From CBDFKV01 sp965249035 (GTDB lineage Bacteria > Pseudomonadota > Gammaproteobacteria > Arenicellales > Poriferihabitantaceae), in NCBI GenBank assembly GCA_965249035.1, contig CBDFKV010000006.1, forward strand, positions 124,001-188,000: DNA of 64,000 bases, given 5' to 3'. Below, in pieces: positions 44,929 through 54,580 of the stretch. A model generated the notes under the pieces. It searched no databases. It saw only the letters and a list, made by a program, of their open reading frames with translations, and was not told where the DNA came from. Made by a program: the position numbers and the translations under genes. Positions within the stretch are counted from its first letter, which is position 1. The number at the start of each line of letters is the position of its first letter.

Positions 44929-44937
44929 GTAGTTTGC

Positions 44938-45948
44938 TTATCGAGTTAAAAACATGCGTCCAGAGCCAACACGCTCTCGCCAATAATTCAATAAATCTAA
45001 CATGGTTTTCTCGAATGTAATTTCAGGCTCCCAACCTGTATGATCTCTAAATTTAGATATGTCAGGAACTTGCAAATCAGCGTCTATAGGTCTAAGCCTA
45101 GCTGTTTCAATTTCAACTTGTATATCTTTCACAGTCGACAATGAAATGAGGTGTTCGAGCATTTCCTTCACAGAGCAGGTAAATGCGCCGCCAATATTGT
45201 AGTATTCACCAGCTATTGGATTATGAGTAACCAACAAATAATACGCTCTCACTGCATCACGGACATCTGACCAAGTCCTCAGCGAATCTAAATTCCCAGT
45301 CTTTACAACCGGCGGAATCAGTCCTGCCTCAATCATTGCGATTTGCTTTGCAAACGTTGACTCAGCAAAAACATCACCTCGGCGAGGGCCGGTGTGTGTA
45401 AACATTCTAGTCGTCATAACTTTCATATTGTATGCCTCTCCATAATAACGCCCTATCAAGTCAGTACCACATTTCGATATTGCATAAGGGGAGGCAGGGT
45501 GGAATGAACACTCTTCATCAATAGGCAACTTTTCCTTTGGAACGCGCCCAAATACTTCAGAAGAAGCACAGACATGAATCACGGGGTTAAATGCTGATTG
45601 ATAAGTAGCTTCCAATAAGTTAGAAGTGCCTATTACATTAGTTTGAAGTGTTTCAGCAGGAGAGTCGAAGCTAGTTTTTGGGTAACTTTGCGCTGCTAAG
45701 TGAAATATGTAGTCAGGCTCTGATTTTGCGATAACGTTCACTAATGAACCGAAATCATTCAAATCTGCATTTACAAAATAAAGCCGTTCTTCATCATTAG
45801 CTAGCTCAAGCAAATGCTCTACGTTATCTAAAGGGCTGCGCCAACGACACATTCCAAAAATATTCCAATCTGTATTTTCTAGTAGATAATCGCATAGGTG
45901 CGACCCAACCATTCCAGTCACCCCAGTAATTAAAACATTTTCTGGCAC
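44938..45948 (-). CDS. GDP-sugar 4,6-dehydratase (GMD/DmhA-like SDR)
   Basis: The 336-residue extended SDR has the NAD(P) loop GVTGMVGSHLCDYLL at the N-terminus and the catalytic YxxxK in SPYAISKCGTDLIGRYY, with the GDP-mannose-4,6-dehydratase segment FTHTGPRRGDVFAES. In this position, beside hddA-gmhA-hddC, the likely substrate is GDP-D-glycero-D-manno-heptose (as for Yersinia DmhA), yielding a 4-keto-6-deoxyheptose; GDP-mannose from the nearby manC is the alternative. It is 2 bases after the next SDR gene. Confidence 0.85.
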   Translation of the reverse strand: MPENVLITGVTGMVGSHLCDYLLENTDWNIFGMCRWRSPLDNVEHLLELANDEERLYFVNADLNDFGSLVNVIAKSEPDYIFHLAAQSYPKTSFDSPAETLQTNVIGTSNLLEATYQSAFNPVIHVCASSEVFGRVPKEKLPIDEECSFHPASPYAISKCGTDLIGRYYGEAYNMKVMTTRMFTHTGPRRGDVFAESTFAKQIAMIEAGLIPPVVKTGNLDSLRTWSDVRDAVRAYYLLVTHNPIAGEYYNIGGAFTCSVKEMLEHLISLSTVKDIQVEIETARLRPIDADLQVPDISKFRDHTGWEPEITFEKTMLDLLNYWRERVGSGRMFLTR

Positions 45949-45950
45949 AC

Positions 45951-46814
45951 TTACACCTCTATGATTGGGTTATAACTAATTAAAGGACGTTTCAAAACAC
46001 CCTCGATGTATTTAGATTTCATTTTAATAATCTTTGGTCTGGCTGACCAAAAGGAGTCACTAGGAGCGCTCAAAGTATAGCTAAACTCAGGGTAACTCGT
46101 TCGTATTATTTCTGCCATTTTCTTACGCGATAAACATTCAGGACCAGCAAAATTTACCACGGTCATCCAGCTTGGCCACTCTTGTTGACTTAGACAAATA
46201 AGGCTATCGGTAACATCATCGATCGAAATCACACTTCGACTTAGTCCTTCAAAAATATCTAGAGTTTTGCCTTTGATCATACATTCCTGAACAAGAAGAG
46301 AAAACCTATCAAATGAAGACCAAACATAAGATAAACGAACAGGAAGCACCAGTTGGTTCCCGAAAAAGTAGCGTTCCACCTCCGCTTTCATCTCTGCGTA
46401 AACTCCAAGAGGCGACAGTTCAGATTTTTCATCAACCACCTGGGGACTCTCTCCATAAACTACATCACTTGAAATAAAAATAACCCTAGAACCTTCCGAA
46501 ATAGCACTTTCTATAGCCGTAATCGTGTTGCTTACGTTAATTTTATACGCATATGTATACTGCGTGTTGCAAACATCAGGAGATGATTCCGCAGCTAAAA
46601 ATATAATCGTGTCGTCTTTACCGACCTTACCAATTAGGTCAAAAGCACTTTCCAAATCAAATAGAAAATGACTACTGTCTAAACTGTCATTCCTTGCACC
46701 TACTCTAAATGAAAGATTTCGTACTGAGAGTAACTCAGTTAGTTTTTTACCGATAAATCCAGATGCACCAAGCACAGTGATTTTGTTATTTAATTGGTTC
46801 GACATAGTCGCCAT
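45951..46814 (-). CDS. NAD-dependent epimerase/reductase (RmlD/DmhB-like SDR)
   Basis: The 287-residue SDR has a dinucleotide-binding loop VLGASGFIGKKLTELL, SSDVVYGESP and the catalytic YAEMK (LGVYAEMKAEVERYF), with VNFAGPECLSRKKMAE in the C-terminal part, as in RmlD-type 4-keto reductases. Paired with the dehydratase it probably reduces the 4-keto intermediate to the final GDP-6-deoxy sugar. Starts at 46814 or 46805 are both possible. The exact stereochemistry cannot be told. Confidence 0.8.
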   Translation of the reverse strand: MATMSNQLNNKITVLGASGFIGKKLTELLSVRNLSFRVGARNDSLDSSHFLFDLESAFDLIGKVGKDDTIIFLAAESSPDVCNTQYTYAYKINVSNTITAIESAISEGSRVIFISSDVVYGESPQVVDEKSELSPLGVYAEMKAEVERYFFGNQLVLPVRLSYVWSSFDRFSLLVQECMIKGKTLDIFEGLSRSVISIDDVTDSLICLSQQEWPSWMTVVNFAGPECLSRKKMAEIIRTSYPEFSYTLSAPSDSFWSARPKIIKMKSKYIEGVLKRPLISYNPIIEV

Positions 46815-46836
46815 GGTAATTAAAATAAAAATGTGT

Positions 46837-49800
46837 TTAATCGTTAAAAAATCTATCTATTACTTGATTGGCTGCAGATCGTGAAAAATATTTGGTGAGA
46901 ATTTCATAGGACAAAGATGACTTTTCCTTGCAGAGTTCGGTATTTTTTAACAACTCATTCACGGCTTTAGCAAATGATTTCTCTGTATCTCCAATCGCGA
47001 GATACTCTTCAGGAATACTAGGCAAGCCCTCGGCTCCGACCGATGTTGTTACAACAGGAACACCATTACTCATGGACTCAATTACCTTTCCTTTGACACC
47101 AGCCCCATATCGAAGGGGAACGACAGCTACCCTAGCGTCAACATAAGCCAACAGCAACTCTGGGTCTGAAACTTCACCAAGAACGCATATATTGTCATTC
47201 GTTAACTCAAAAATTTCATCAGGACACTTTGACCCAATGACAGTTAGCAATGCATGAGGATAAACATTAAGAATGAGAGGAAATATTTTTTGTATAAACC
47301 ATTCTAATCCATCACGATTTGGTGGATGACCAAAACCACCAATAAACAACAAATTAGGACTCGAGTTGACTACTATTTCAGATTCCAAAAAATCAGTTTC
47401 ATACCAGTAGATTGGAATAGGGTAAACATTAATCGCTTCATCAATACTTTTCACAGCCTTTACTTCGAATTCCCCAGGATAGAACACAACATCAGATTTT
47501 CTCATAATGCTCAATTCTTCCTCTCGCCATGCACTGATTGACTTACCGCTCTCATTTGGAATGCCAAACTGCTTTTCTCTCTGGATACGCAGAAAGTGAA
47601 GATCAAGACCATAGTATGCGATACGAGGTGGTTTCTCTAAGGTATGAATTTTATCAATATATTTACTAGTGATATGAGGCCGATTAAAAAAGATACACTC
47701 AATTTGTTGATGATGCTCTGATAGCCATTCAAACCATTTATCTTTGTAGTGACTCCCGAACAATACTTCAACACCTAACCTTTGTAACTCTTCTGTATAT
47801 GGTTGATGAGGATAAAAATTATCGCCCATAAAAATGACGTGGTGCCCCGAATCAATCATGAGCTGGATATACATAAATATCGTCCGAGAACCAGCGTCTT
47901 TATCATACATCGGGACATAATGATCTATCACCAAAACAGTCTTCCTACTTTTTCCATGATTACGTGCCCTAAACCAAGCGCTGTCATCTATGTAATGCTC
48001 AGTAGATAAGGTCTTCTTCCATTTATCCAAAAATTTCTTACGATTAACTCTCTGATACCTCTTTATTCCAGCGCCTTCATCACCTCCGTGAGAAACACCT
48101 TCAAAATGAACCACCTTGGATGTAGGAATATATCGAACACGAAGACCTCTCTTGCGAACTTCAAAACAAAAGTCAGAATCTTCATAGTAAGCAGGAATAA
48201 ACCGTTCATCAAACCCACCTATCTCATCCCATAAAGATTTTTTAAAAAGTAAACAAGCGCCTGAAATATAGTCAACATCCCTCGCAAAATTATATTCAGC
48301 CTTATCAGGCCGGTCAAATCTGCCGTAATTCCAACCTGATGCATCTGAAAAGATTATCCCTCCAGCCTCTTGTAAACGGCCATCAGGATAGAGAAACATT
48401 GATCCTGTTATGCCGATAGTACTGTCTTTTTCAATTGGATTTAAGAGCTCTTTTAGCCACTCTCCCTGGACATTTGTATCATTATTCAAAAGAACGATAT
48501 ACTCTCCTTTAGCTTTTGAGATTGCTTGATTGCAATTCAACAAAAAGCCTTTATTTTCACTTCCTCGAACAACACGAACCCCCTTTACCCATTCATTTAT
48601 ATCAGCAGTTTGGTCTGTAGAGTGATCGTCAGCAATTACTATTTCGAAACTTATCTCACTAAAATCCGTGTGTTTTCTGATGCTTTTTAGACATGCAAAT
48701 GTTGTTTCGTATTTATTATATACAGGAATTACAATCGATACTTTAGGTTTATTGGCTATTTGAAATTGTATTTTTTCATTTATAGTTTCCTCAAAATTTC
48801 TGGGCTCAATGATTTCAATCTCCTCACTGACCGAAAAATCAGAATTATAATATCGCAATAATCCTTGCTTTACACCACGATCAGTTTCTCCTTTACCAAG
48901 CAGTATCCAAGCACCTTTAAAAATTCTTGTAAAGTTTAGTTCTCTAATAAAAGGCAAGGGGTTTCTTACAAGAGCAGATAGCAAAAGTCGTCTGTTCGAA
49001 ATTGGTGGCAATACCTGCATCAATTCATCCGAAGTATGACCGAACTTAGCCATATCAAACGCATGATGCAGAGATCTAGATTCAACCAATTTAAATCTAC
49101 TTAACGCTTTCCCTATTACCGATGGAATGATGTATCGCTTAGTCATCATGTACCTTTTTAACTCCCCTGAAATTTTCAACAAGCTTAGCTTTAGCTCGTC
49201 CCTGTTTTCGGTGAGTTTTCGACTATCTTCAATTAACTTCTCATTCTTCTCTCGATAGATCTCGTTTTCTTTTATTATTCTTTTATTTATTAAATCAAAC
49301 TTCTCACTTTCAGAATGTATTTTTAAGCGTTCTGCATCAACCTTTTTTGACTCTTCCTTTAATATTTCATTTGCTGCAGATAGATTTCTATTTTCAATTT
49401 CAACCCTTTCTGCACCAATTCTTTTCTCATCGAGCTTCTTAACTAATAACTTAATTTCCCCCTTATGTTCGCGCAGGTCTCGATTTGATTTTTCATAAAT
49501 ATTTACCAGCCCACCTCTCGACTCTAAATCACCCCATGTAAATATAGATAGCTCAATCTCTGGTAAGTTAGCCAACGTGTCTAGATCACCATTTTTGGCT
49601 AGCAGCCAAGCTTGTTCTATCGCTGGCTCCCAATTACTTAATTCAGTATCAACCTTTTTATGGTGAAGCAATTCCTTTTCAAAGACAGAATTATAATCTC
49701 TCGGTGTCAACTTTTTCAACCCCTTGGTCCTGCCACCAATAGCATTAATCGTAGAAACAATTTCTTGTTCATCATCTAGTTCGAATGGAAACCGTAAATT

Positions 49801-50316
49801 CGTTACATTATCCTCACCCTTTAGAGCCTTCGCTATCATCCTTGTCTGGTGATACCAAAAGACAAGAGCGTGCTGAAGAGGTATCCCGTTTCGCTGTTGA
49901 ATCGATTTTGCCACTGATACTGGATGCCTATGCACTACAATATGATGGGTCGGCTTAAGGTGATTTTTCCACAACGGCCACGTAAGGCTTAGTCTAGGAT
50001 CTTTTAAGAACCAATTATCGTGACCGCGATAGCCAGCTGCAATGTCTTTGATTTGTTTGTCGAATTTTTTGCGGAGGCTAGCTATCAACTCACGATCAAA
50101 CACAGGTACTAATGTAAACCAATTCAACCCTACACTACCAAGCATGGTATCATTCAATTCAACGACATCTGTACGCTCCCAAAAACCCTTTGGGTTATCT
50201 TCTTGAGCCGGCATTTTGAATTCATCATCTGCATACCAAAACCCTGCTTTTTCCAACATATTCCCAGTAAGCGAAGTGCCAGAACGGTGTACACCGTGGA
50301 CAATAATTTTTTTCAT
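46837..50316 (-). CDS. Three-domain protein: sulfotransferase-like, coiled coil, GT2 and GT4
   Basis: This 1159-residue cytoplasmic protein has, in order: a sulfotransferase-like P-loop domain (1-265; VHGVHRSGTSLTGNML, then WFLKDPRLSLTWPLW and VHRHPVSVAKSI); a charged coiled coil (about 275-390, many Glu/Lys/Arg); a linker; a GT2 domain (about 524-740; VSIVIPVYNKYETTFACL, DDHSTDQTADI, LLNNDTN as DxD, FIPAYYEDSDFCFEVRK); and a GT4 domain (about 793-1155; GAGVKGKVIESMSNGVPVVT). It probably both extends and sulfates (or otherwise caps) the glycan. It lies between the ABC exporter and the heptose genes, so it may set chain length through the coiled coil, as WbdD does, though this is inference. 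Confidence 0.85.
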   Translation of the reverse strand: MKKIIVHGVHRSGTSLTGNMLEKAGFWYADDEFKMPAQEDNPKGFWERTDVVELNDTMLGSVGLNWFTLVPVFDRELIASLRKKFDKQIKDIAAGYRGHDNWFLKDPRLSLTWPLWKNHLKPTHHIVVHRHPVSVAKSIQQRNGIPLQHALVFWYHQTRMIAKALKGEDNVTNLRFPFELDDEQEIVSTINAIGGRTKGLKKLTPRDYNSVFEKELLHHKKVDTELSNWEPAIEQAWLLAKNGDLDTLANLPEIELSIFTWGDLESRGGLVNIYEKSNRDLREHKGEIKLLVKKLDEKRIGAERVEIENRNLSAANEILKEESKKVDAERLKIHSESEKFDLINKRIIKENEIYREKNEKLIEDSRKLTENRDELKLSLLKISGELKRYMMTKRYIIPSVIGKALSRFKLVESRSLHHAFDMAKFGHTSDELMQVLPPISNRRLLLSALVRNPLPFIRELNFTRIFKGAWILLGKGETDRGVKQGLLRYYNSDFSVSEEIEIIEPRNFEETINEKIQFQIANKPKVSIVIPVYNKYETTFACLKSIRKHTDFSEISFEIVIADDHSTDQTADINEWVKGVRVVRGSENKGFLLNCNQAISKAKGEYIVLLNNDTNVQGEWLKELLNPIEKDSTIGITGSMFLYPDGRLQEAGGIIFSDASGWNYGRFDRPDKAEYNFARDVDYISGACLLFKKSLWDEIGGFDERFIPAYYEDSDFCFEVRKRGLRVRYIPTSKVVHFEGVSHGGDEGAGIKRYQRVNRKKFLDKWKKTLSTEHYIDDSAWFRARNHGKSRKTVLVIDHYVPMYDKDAGSRTIFMYIQLMIDSGHHVIFMGDNFYPHQPYTEELQRLGVEVLFGSHYKDKWFEWLSEHHQQIECIFFNRPHITSKYIDKIHTLEKPPRIAYYGLDLHFLRIQREKQFGIPNESGKSISAWREEELSIMRKSDVVFYPGEFEVKAVKSIDEAINVYPIPIYWYETDFLESEIVVNSSPNLLFIGGFGHPPNRDGLEWFIQKIFPLILNVYPHALLTVIGSKCPDEIFELTNDNICVLGEVSDPELLLAYVDARVAVVPLRYGAGVKGKVIESMSNGVPVVTTSVGAEGLPSIPEEYLAIGDTEKSFAKAVNELLKNTELCKEKSSLSYEILTKYFSRSAANQVIDRFFND

Positions 50317-50363
50317 TTGTTACTCTCCTGAGCGATGCATGCTAAGTAGGGAAATCCCTTTGC

Positions 50364-51116
50364 TCATTTCACTAGCCTCTCTCCTTGATAGGCGTGAATC
50401 AATTGCTCTACGCTATCAAAAGCCTCTGCTCTCCCTTTAGATAAAAGGACGCCTTTATTGCAAAAAGCTTTAAGAACATGCAAAGAATGCGATGCTAAAA
50501 CTAAGAGGTTCGCCCTTTCGATATGTTCTTCAAGCCGATTCCTAGCCAACCTCATAAACTCGGCGTCTCCGGTCAATATCGCTTCATCCAATAAAAGGAT
50601 TTCCGACTCTGCAGCGGTTGATACGCTAAATGCCAAACGCATTCTCATTCCAGCAGAGTAGGTCCTAATGGGCATATCAAGAAATTCGCCTAAGCCACTA
50701 AACTCAAAGACATCTTGCTTCAAGCCTTCAATTTGATCTGGTCTCAATCCCATTAAAATTCCGCGTGTTTCAATGTTCTCCCAGCCAGACGCATCCATAG
50801 ATACCCCAAGATTAGGGTCAAACATTGCTGTTATATCACCCTGACTTCTAATCTCCCCTTCAGTGGGCTCATAAATGCCCGCCATAACACGCAGCAAAGT
50901 TGATTTGCCAGAGCCATTGTGTCCTAGGAGTGCAACTCGATCTCCTGACCTCACATTTAGTGAAACCCCCTCCAGAGCATGGACGCTTAATACCCCGCTC
51001 TCCCTCGTAACACCGCCACCAACCAGGCTCGATGCAATCACACCTTTCAGTGATCGTCCCTTGGCATTGTAAACCGGAAACGACACGGAGACTGAATGCA
51101 TTTCAATATACGGCAT
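50364..51116 (-). CDS. wzt: Polysaccharide ABC transporter ATP-binding protein (Wzt-like)
   Basis: The 250-residue ATPase has Walker A GHNGSGKST, Q-loop region GDITAMFD, signature YSAGMRMRLAF, Walker B ILLLDEA and H-loop LASHS. It powers export of an undecaprenyl- or lipid-linked polysaccharide across the inner membrane. It lacks the extra C-terminal carbohydrate-binding domain of O9a-type Wzt, being similar in length to KpsT/TagH-short types. The ATG at 51116 lies 2 bases after the permease stop (TAGACATG); a TTG at 51128 is less likely. Confidence 0.92.
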   Translation of the reverse strand: MPYIEMHSVSVSFPVYNAKGRSLKGVIASSLVGGGVTRESGVLSVHALEGVSLNVRSGDRVALLGHNGSGKSTLLRVMAGIYEPTEGEIRSQGDITAMFDPNLGVSMDASGWENIETRGILMGLRPDQIEGLKQDVFEFSGLGEFLDMPIRTYSAGMRMRLAFSVSTAAESEILLLDEAILTGDAEFMRLARNRLEEHIERANLLVLASHSLHVLKAFCNKGVLLSKGRAEAFDSVEQLIHAYQGERLVK

Positions 51117-51118
51117 GT

Positions 51119-51916
51119 CTAAACCCAATACGCAATTCGATGCCTATACCTGGCAAATAGATAAAATGCTGCAATCAGCAAGAATACATTCATGCTGATC
51201 ACATAAACCCAGCTCAACGCGGCTGGAAAATGTCCAAGCATAGGTGCTCGAAATAATTCCACAATATGATAAAACGGATTTGCTTCAACGAAAAAGGCAC
51301 GATCTGGGAATCGTTCAGCATTCCAAATTACTGGCGTCAAAAACATCATCGGTCGCATCATCGCGGCTACAATCTGTGGAAAGTCTCGATAACGCATCGA
51401 TATAATTCCAAAAATAACTACCAAACATAGTACGTTCATCATAATAAGCAATAAACCAAATACAGCGACCAAGGCTGTCAACTCTATACCTAACCAAAGG
51501 TAAATATAGATTACAAAAATTATTATAATATTATGCAGAAATCCGATCACCGCTTCAGTCATTAACCGATAAACGTATAAAGAAGCTGGCAATCGTATTT
51601 GCTGAATCATACGTCCATTAGCTATAAATACATGACAACCTCGGACGATGCTTTCAGAATAAAACAACCAGATCACAAAACCAACAGAGACATAGGGCAG
51701 ATGCTTGGAAATCTTTTCATTTAGTAAACTGCCATACAATACACCGAACACTAGTACCATTACGAAAGTACTGATCGTAATCCAGAAAGGTCCTAATAGA
51801 CTGCGCTTGTATTTTTCCTTGACATCCAAAATCGCCAGCCTGGCCCAAATACGCCAAAGCTTAAGGCCACTCAACAAATCAGATACAGCACTACCAACTC
51901 GATTCTTACTGGGCAT
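51119..51916 (-). CDS. wzm: Polysaccharide ABC transporter permease (Wzm-like)
   Basis: The 265-residue inner-membrane protein belongs to the ABC-2 type permeases. The N-terminal amphipathic segment contains AILDVKEKYKRSLLGPFW, typical for Wzm/KpsM, followed by six hydrophobic stretches (about 45-65, 75-95, 115-135, 143-165, 173-195, 235-255). It pairs with the ATPase gene 2 bases downstream. Together they export the glycan made by this locus. Confidence 0.92.
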   Translation of the reverse strand: MPSKNRVGSAVSDLLSGLKLWRIWARLAILDVKEKYKRSLLGPFWITISTFVMVLVFGVLYGSLLNEKISKHLPYVSVGFVIWLFYSESIVRGCHVFIANGRMIQQIRLPASLYVYRLMTEAVIGFLHNIIIIFVIYIYLWLGIELTALVAVFGLLLIMMNVLCLVVIFGIISMRYRDFPQIVAAMMRPMMFLTPVIWNAERFPDRAFFVEANPFYHIVELFRAPMLGHFPAALSWVYVISMNVFLLIAAFYLFARYRHRIAYWV

Positions 51917-51967
51917 AGGGTTGTCCGGCGTCCTTCTAACTCACAAAAACATATTCACGGTAGGCTA

Positions 51968-53449
51968 TCAAGATACCTTCGAGCGTCCGTACCTATCATC
52001 AAAACGCTCTATATCATCTTCTCCAAGGTACTCTCCAACTTGTACTTCAATCAGCTGCAAAGGAATTTTGCCCTTATTTTCCAAACGATGTGTACTACCA
52101 ACAGGTATATATACCGATTGGTTCTTCATGACAGTTTGAACCTTGCCATCGCACTCAACTGTTGCAGTGCCGGAGACAATTACCCAGTGTTCCGAACGAT
52201 GTTGGTGGCTTTGCAATGACAAAGATCCGCCTGAATCAACGGTAATCCGTTTGATCTTAAACCCATCGTATTCCTCTAAAATGGTATAGCTTCCCCACGG
52301 CCGTGAATCGGTAAGGTGATGCGTGACTTCCTTAGCGTTCTTGATTTTAAGCTTATCAACAATTGTCTTAACCCGCTGCGTGTCACCTATCGTGGTTAGT
52401 AAAATCGCATCTCGAGTCTCGACCAAACAGACGTTACTAACACCAATCGCAGCAACAAGCCGGTGCTCGCTTTTAAAGTAACTATTACTACAGTCTTCAG
52501 TACATACATCTCCATGAGCTACCACTCCATCACCATCTGGGGTTGACACATTGTACAAAGCATCCCAGCTGCCTATATCAGACCAGCCAATATCACAAGG
52601 AACAACAGCTAAATGTGCCCCACTCTTGCTGGCTGGTTCAAGCACACCATAGTCAATAGAAACAGAATCCATTTTGGAGAAATTCGCATCGATTACGTTT
52701 TGGAAGCTAGCGCCTTCATTATACTGATCGATCATTTGCCCAATTATCTCGGATACTATCGGGAGATGTGCCTCTACCAACGCTAATATAGTCGATGCTT
52801 TCCAAACAAAAATACCCGAGTTCCAGTAGTAGTTTCCAGCCTTAAGATATGCTTCTGCAGTCCCTAAGGCTGGCTTTTCAACAAATCGTTTGACCCTGTT
52901 CGCTTGCTGGCAACCTTCAATTGTCATGCCTGCTTCAATATAACCATATCCTGTATTCGGGCTACTGGGTTCAATCCCTAGCAACACAACCTCTCCATTT
53001 TGGGCAAGGTCGATTGCGCTAGCTAATGCCTGTTGAAAAGCTTCATCATCCTGCACCAAATGATCCGCTGGTGATACGACCATAATAGGATCTGCTTCAT
53101 CATTCATTAGTTGAAGATGACAAGCAGCAATGGCTATTGCCGGAGCGGTGTTTCTTGCGACAGGCTCGGTTAAGATCTCATGTGCGTGTTGATGCCCGGT
53201 GGTGTTTTTGAATACTTCGTTGGTGACAATTAGTGTATTCCCTTGTGCAACTGGCTCAAGACGACTGATCGTTTGCTCTAAAAGCGATTGATCAGAATCA
53301 GAAAATTTAATGAACTGTTTCGGAAACGATTGACGTGAAAGTGGCCAAAGTCGAGTCCCGCTACCACCCGCCAGAATCACTGACCATACTGAGTCGGGCA
53401 ATTTGCTAGCCACCTTGCGAAGGTTATCTGTATTGTGATTAGTAGACAT
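51968..53449 (-). CDS. manC: Mannose-1-phosphate guanylyltransferase / mannose-6-phosphate isomerase
   Basis: The 493-residue bifunctional enzyme has the nucleotidyltransferase loop ILAGGSGTRLWPLSRQSFPK and VVSPADHLV in its first 300 residues, and a C-terminal type II PMI cupin with RPWGSYTILEEYDGFKIKR, LSLQSHQHRSEHW and IPVGSTHRLEN. It makes GDP-mannose. Length matches ManC/XanB (about 470-480). GDP-mannose may feed glycosyltransferases of the locus. It is 52 bases upstream of the permease. Confidence 0.95.
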   Translation of the reverse strand: MSTNHNTDNLRKVASKLPDSVWSVILAGGSGTRLWPLSRQSFPKQFIKFSDSDQSLLEQTISRLEPVAQGNTLIVTNEVFKNTTGHQHAHEILTEPVARNTAPAIAIAACHLQLMNDEADPIMVVSPADHLVQDDEAFQQALASAIDLAQNGEVVLLGIEPSSPNTGYGYIEAGMTIEGCQQANRVKRFVEKPALGTAEAYLKAGNYYWNSGIFVWKASTILALVEAHLPIVSEIIGQMIDQYNEGASFQNVIDANFSKMDSVSIDYGVLEPASKSGAHLAVVPCDIGWSDIGSWDALYNVSTPDGDGVVAHGDVCTEDCSNSYFKSEHRLVAAIGVSNVCLVETRDAILLTTIGDTQRVKTIVDKLKIKNAKEVTHHLTDSRPWGSYTILEEYDGFKIKRITVDSGGSLSLQSHQHRSEHWVIVSGTATVECDGKVQTVMKNQSVYIPVGSTHRLENKGKIPLQLIEVQVGEYLGEDDIERFDDRYGRSKVS

Positions 53450-53455
53450 TAGGAC

Positions 53456-54580
53456 TCATCGCTGACTTTCAAATAGTGCTTCATAAAGATGTTGATACTT
53501 CGCACCCATGGTGGTGCCGTTGTAGTGTGCCAGGTAATGCTTGCGGGCACCATTGCCTAAACGCCGCCTCAAATCAGAATCACTCAAAAGCTTCAACAGC
53601 GCACTGCTTAGATCATCAGATGAACAGGCGGAAAATACCAACCCTGTCTCACCATCGATATTAATTTCTTTCATCCCCGATTCTATATCAGAACAAACCA
53701 AGGGTTTGGAAAACCTCGCCCCTTCCAAGAGTACAACACCAAATGCCTCAGTGCGGAGATGAGATGGCAAGACTACCAAACCCGATAACACCATCAATGC
53801 TGCTTTATCCTCATCTGATACGCTCCCTAGAAAATTGACATTATTGATCCCCCGGCTAACTGCATATCCCCTCAAAGCTCCCCCATCCCCTCCATCACCA
53901 GCAATTACTATCTGATAGTCGTCACCCAGCTTGCCTGCAGCATCGATCAAGCACCGCAACCCCTTGTAATAACGCAAACCCCCAACAAACAACACAAAAT
54001 TGCTGCCCACCTTCTGGCTCCAATACGATAACATTTGATCGCTTGGGCCAGGCAGGCTCGATTCACTCAAGCCGATCGGAATAATACTTGTTTTCCCGGA
54101 GTATTGGCTTAGTACTGAGCTACTATCTGCATAGGTTTGAGAAGTTGCCACTATTGAGTCGACCGAATCAAGAAATCTCTTTTCAAGCGGGCGATAAAAA
54201 TTCAGTAAAGTGGATTGCTTAATAATATCGGAGTGATAGGTAAGCAGTGTAGGTTTGTTCCGTGGCGAACAAAAATGCAAATAGTCCGCAAACGGCCAAG
54301 GGAAGTGATAATGAATAATATCAGCAAGTGCGTAGCGCTCAAGAAACAAGGACTTAGCAGAAAACGACAAAGGGCAGGAGGCAATCTCTACATTACTTTT
54401 TGCACGGTAGACACTCATCCCCCTCTGTTTGATAACAGCGGCTTTACCCGCGTGTTCGCTTAGGGTAAATACTTCTGCCTCAATTGACCCACTCGTATTT
54501 CCATTAATTTGGCAAACTACTTCCTCAACCCCACCACGAGTATCTGGATAGAACGTTTTATTGACGTGCAGTATTCGCAT
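53456..54580 (-). CDS. Glycosyltransferase family 4 protein
   Basis: The 374-residue GT-B protein begins MRILHVNKTFYPDTRGGVEE, has FVLFVGGLRYYKGLRCLIDA and the donor-site EAFGVVLLEGARFSKPLVCS. A frame start 19 codons earlier (54637) is less likely because the family begins at MRILHV. It is the first gene of the polysaccharide operon and 6 bases before manC. The donor is probably a GDP-activated sugar, given manC and the heptose genes, but this is inference. Confidence 0.92.
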   Translation of the reverse strand: MRILHVNKTFYPDTRGGVEEVVCQINGNTSGSIEAEVFTLSEHAGKAAVIKQRGMSVYRAKSNVEIASCPLSFSAKSLFLERYALADIIHYHFPWPFADYLHFCSPRNKPTLLTYHSDIIKQSTLLNFYRPLEKRFLDSVDSIVATSQTYADSSSVLSQYSGKTSIIPIGLSESSLPGPSDQMLSYWSQKVGSNFVLFVGGLRYYKGLRCLIDAAGKLGDDYQIVIAGDGGDGGALRGYAVSRGINNVNFLGSVSDEDKAALMVLSGLVVLPSHLRTEAFGVVLLEGARFSKPLVCSDIESGMKEINIDGETGLVFSACSSDDLSSALLKLLSDSDLRRRLGNGARKHYLAHYNGTTMGAKYQHLYEALFESQR

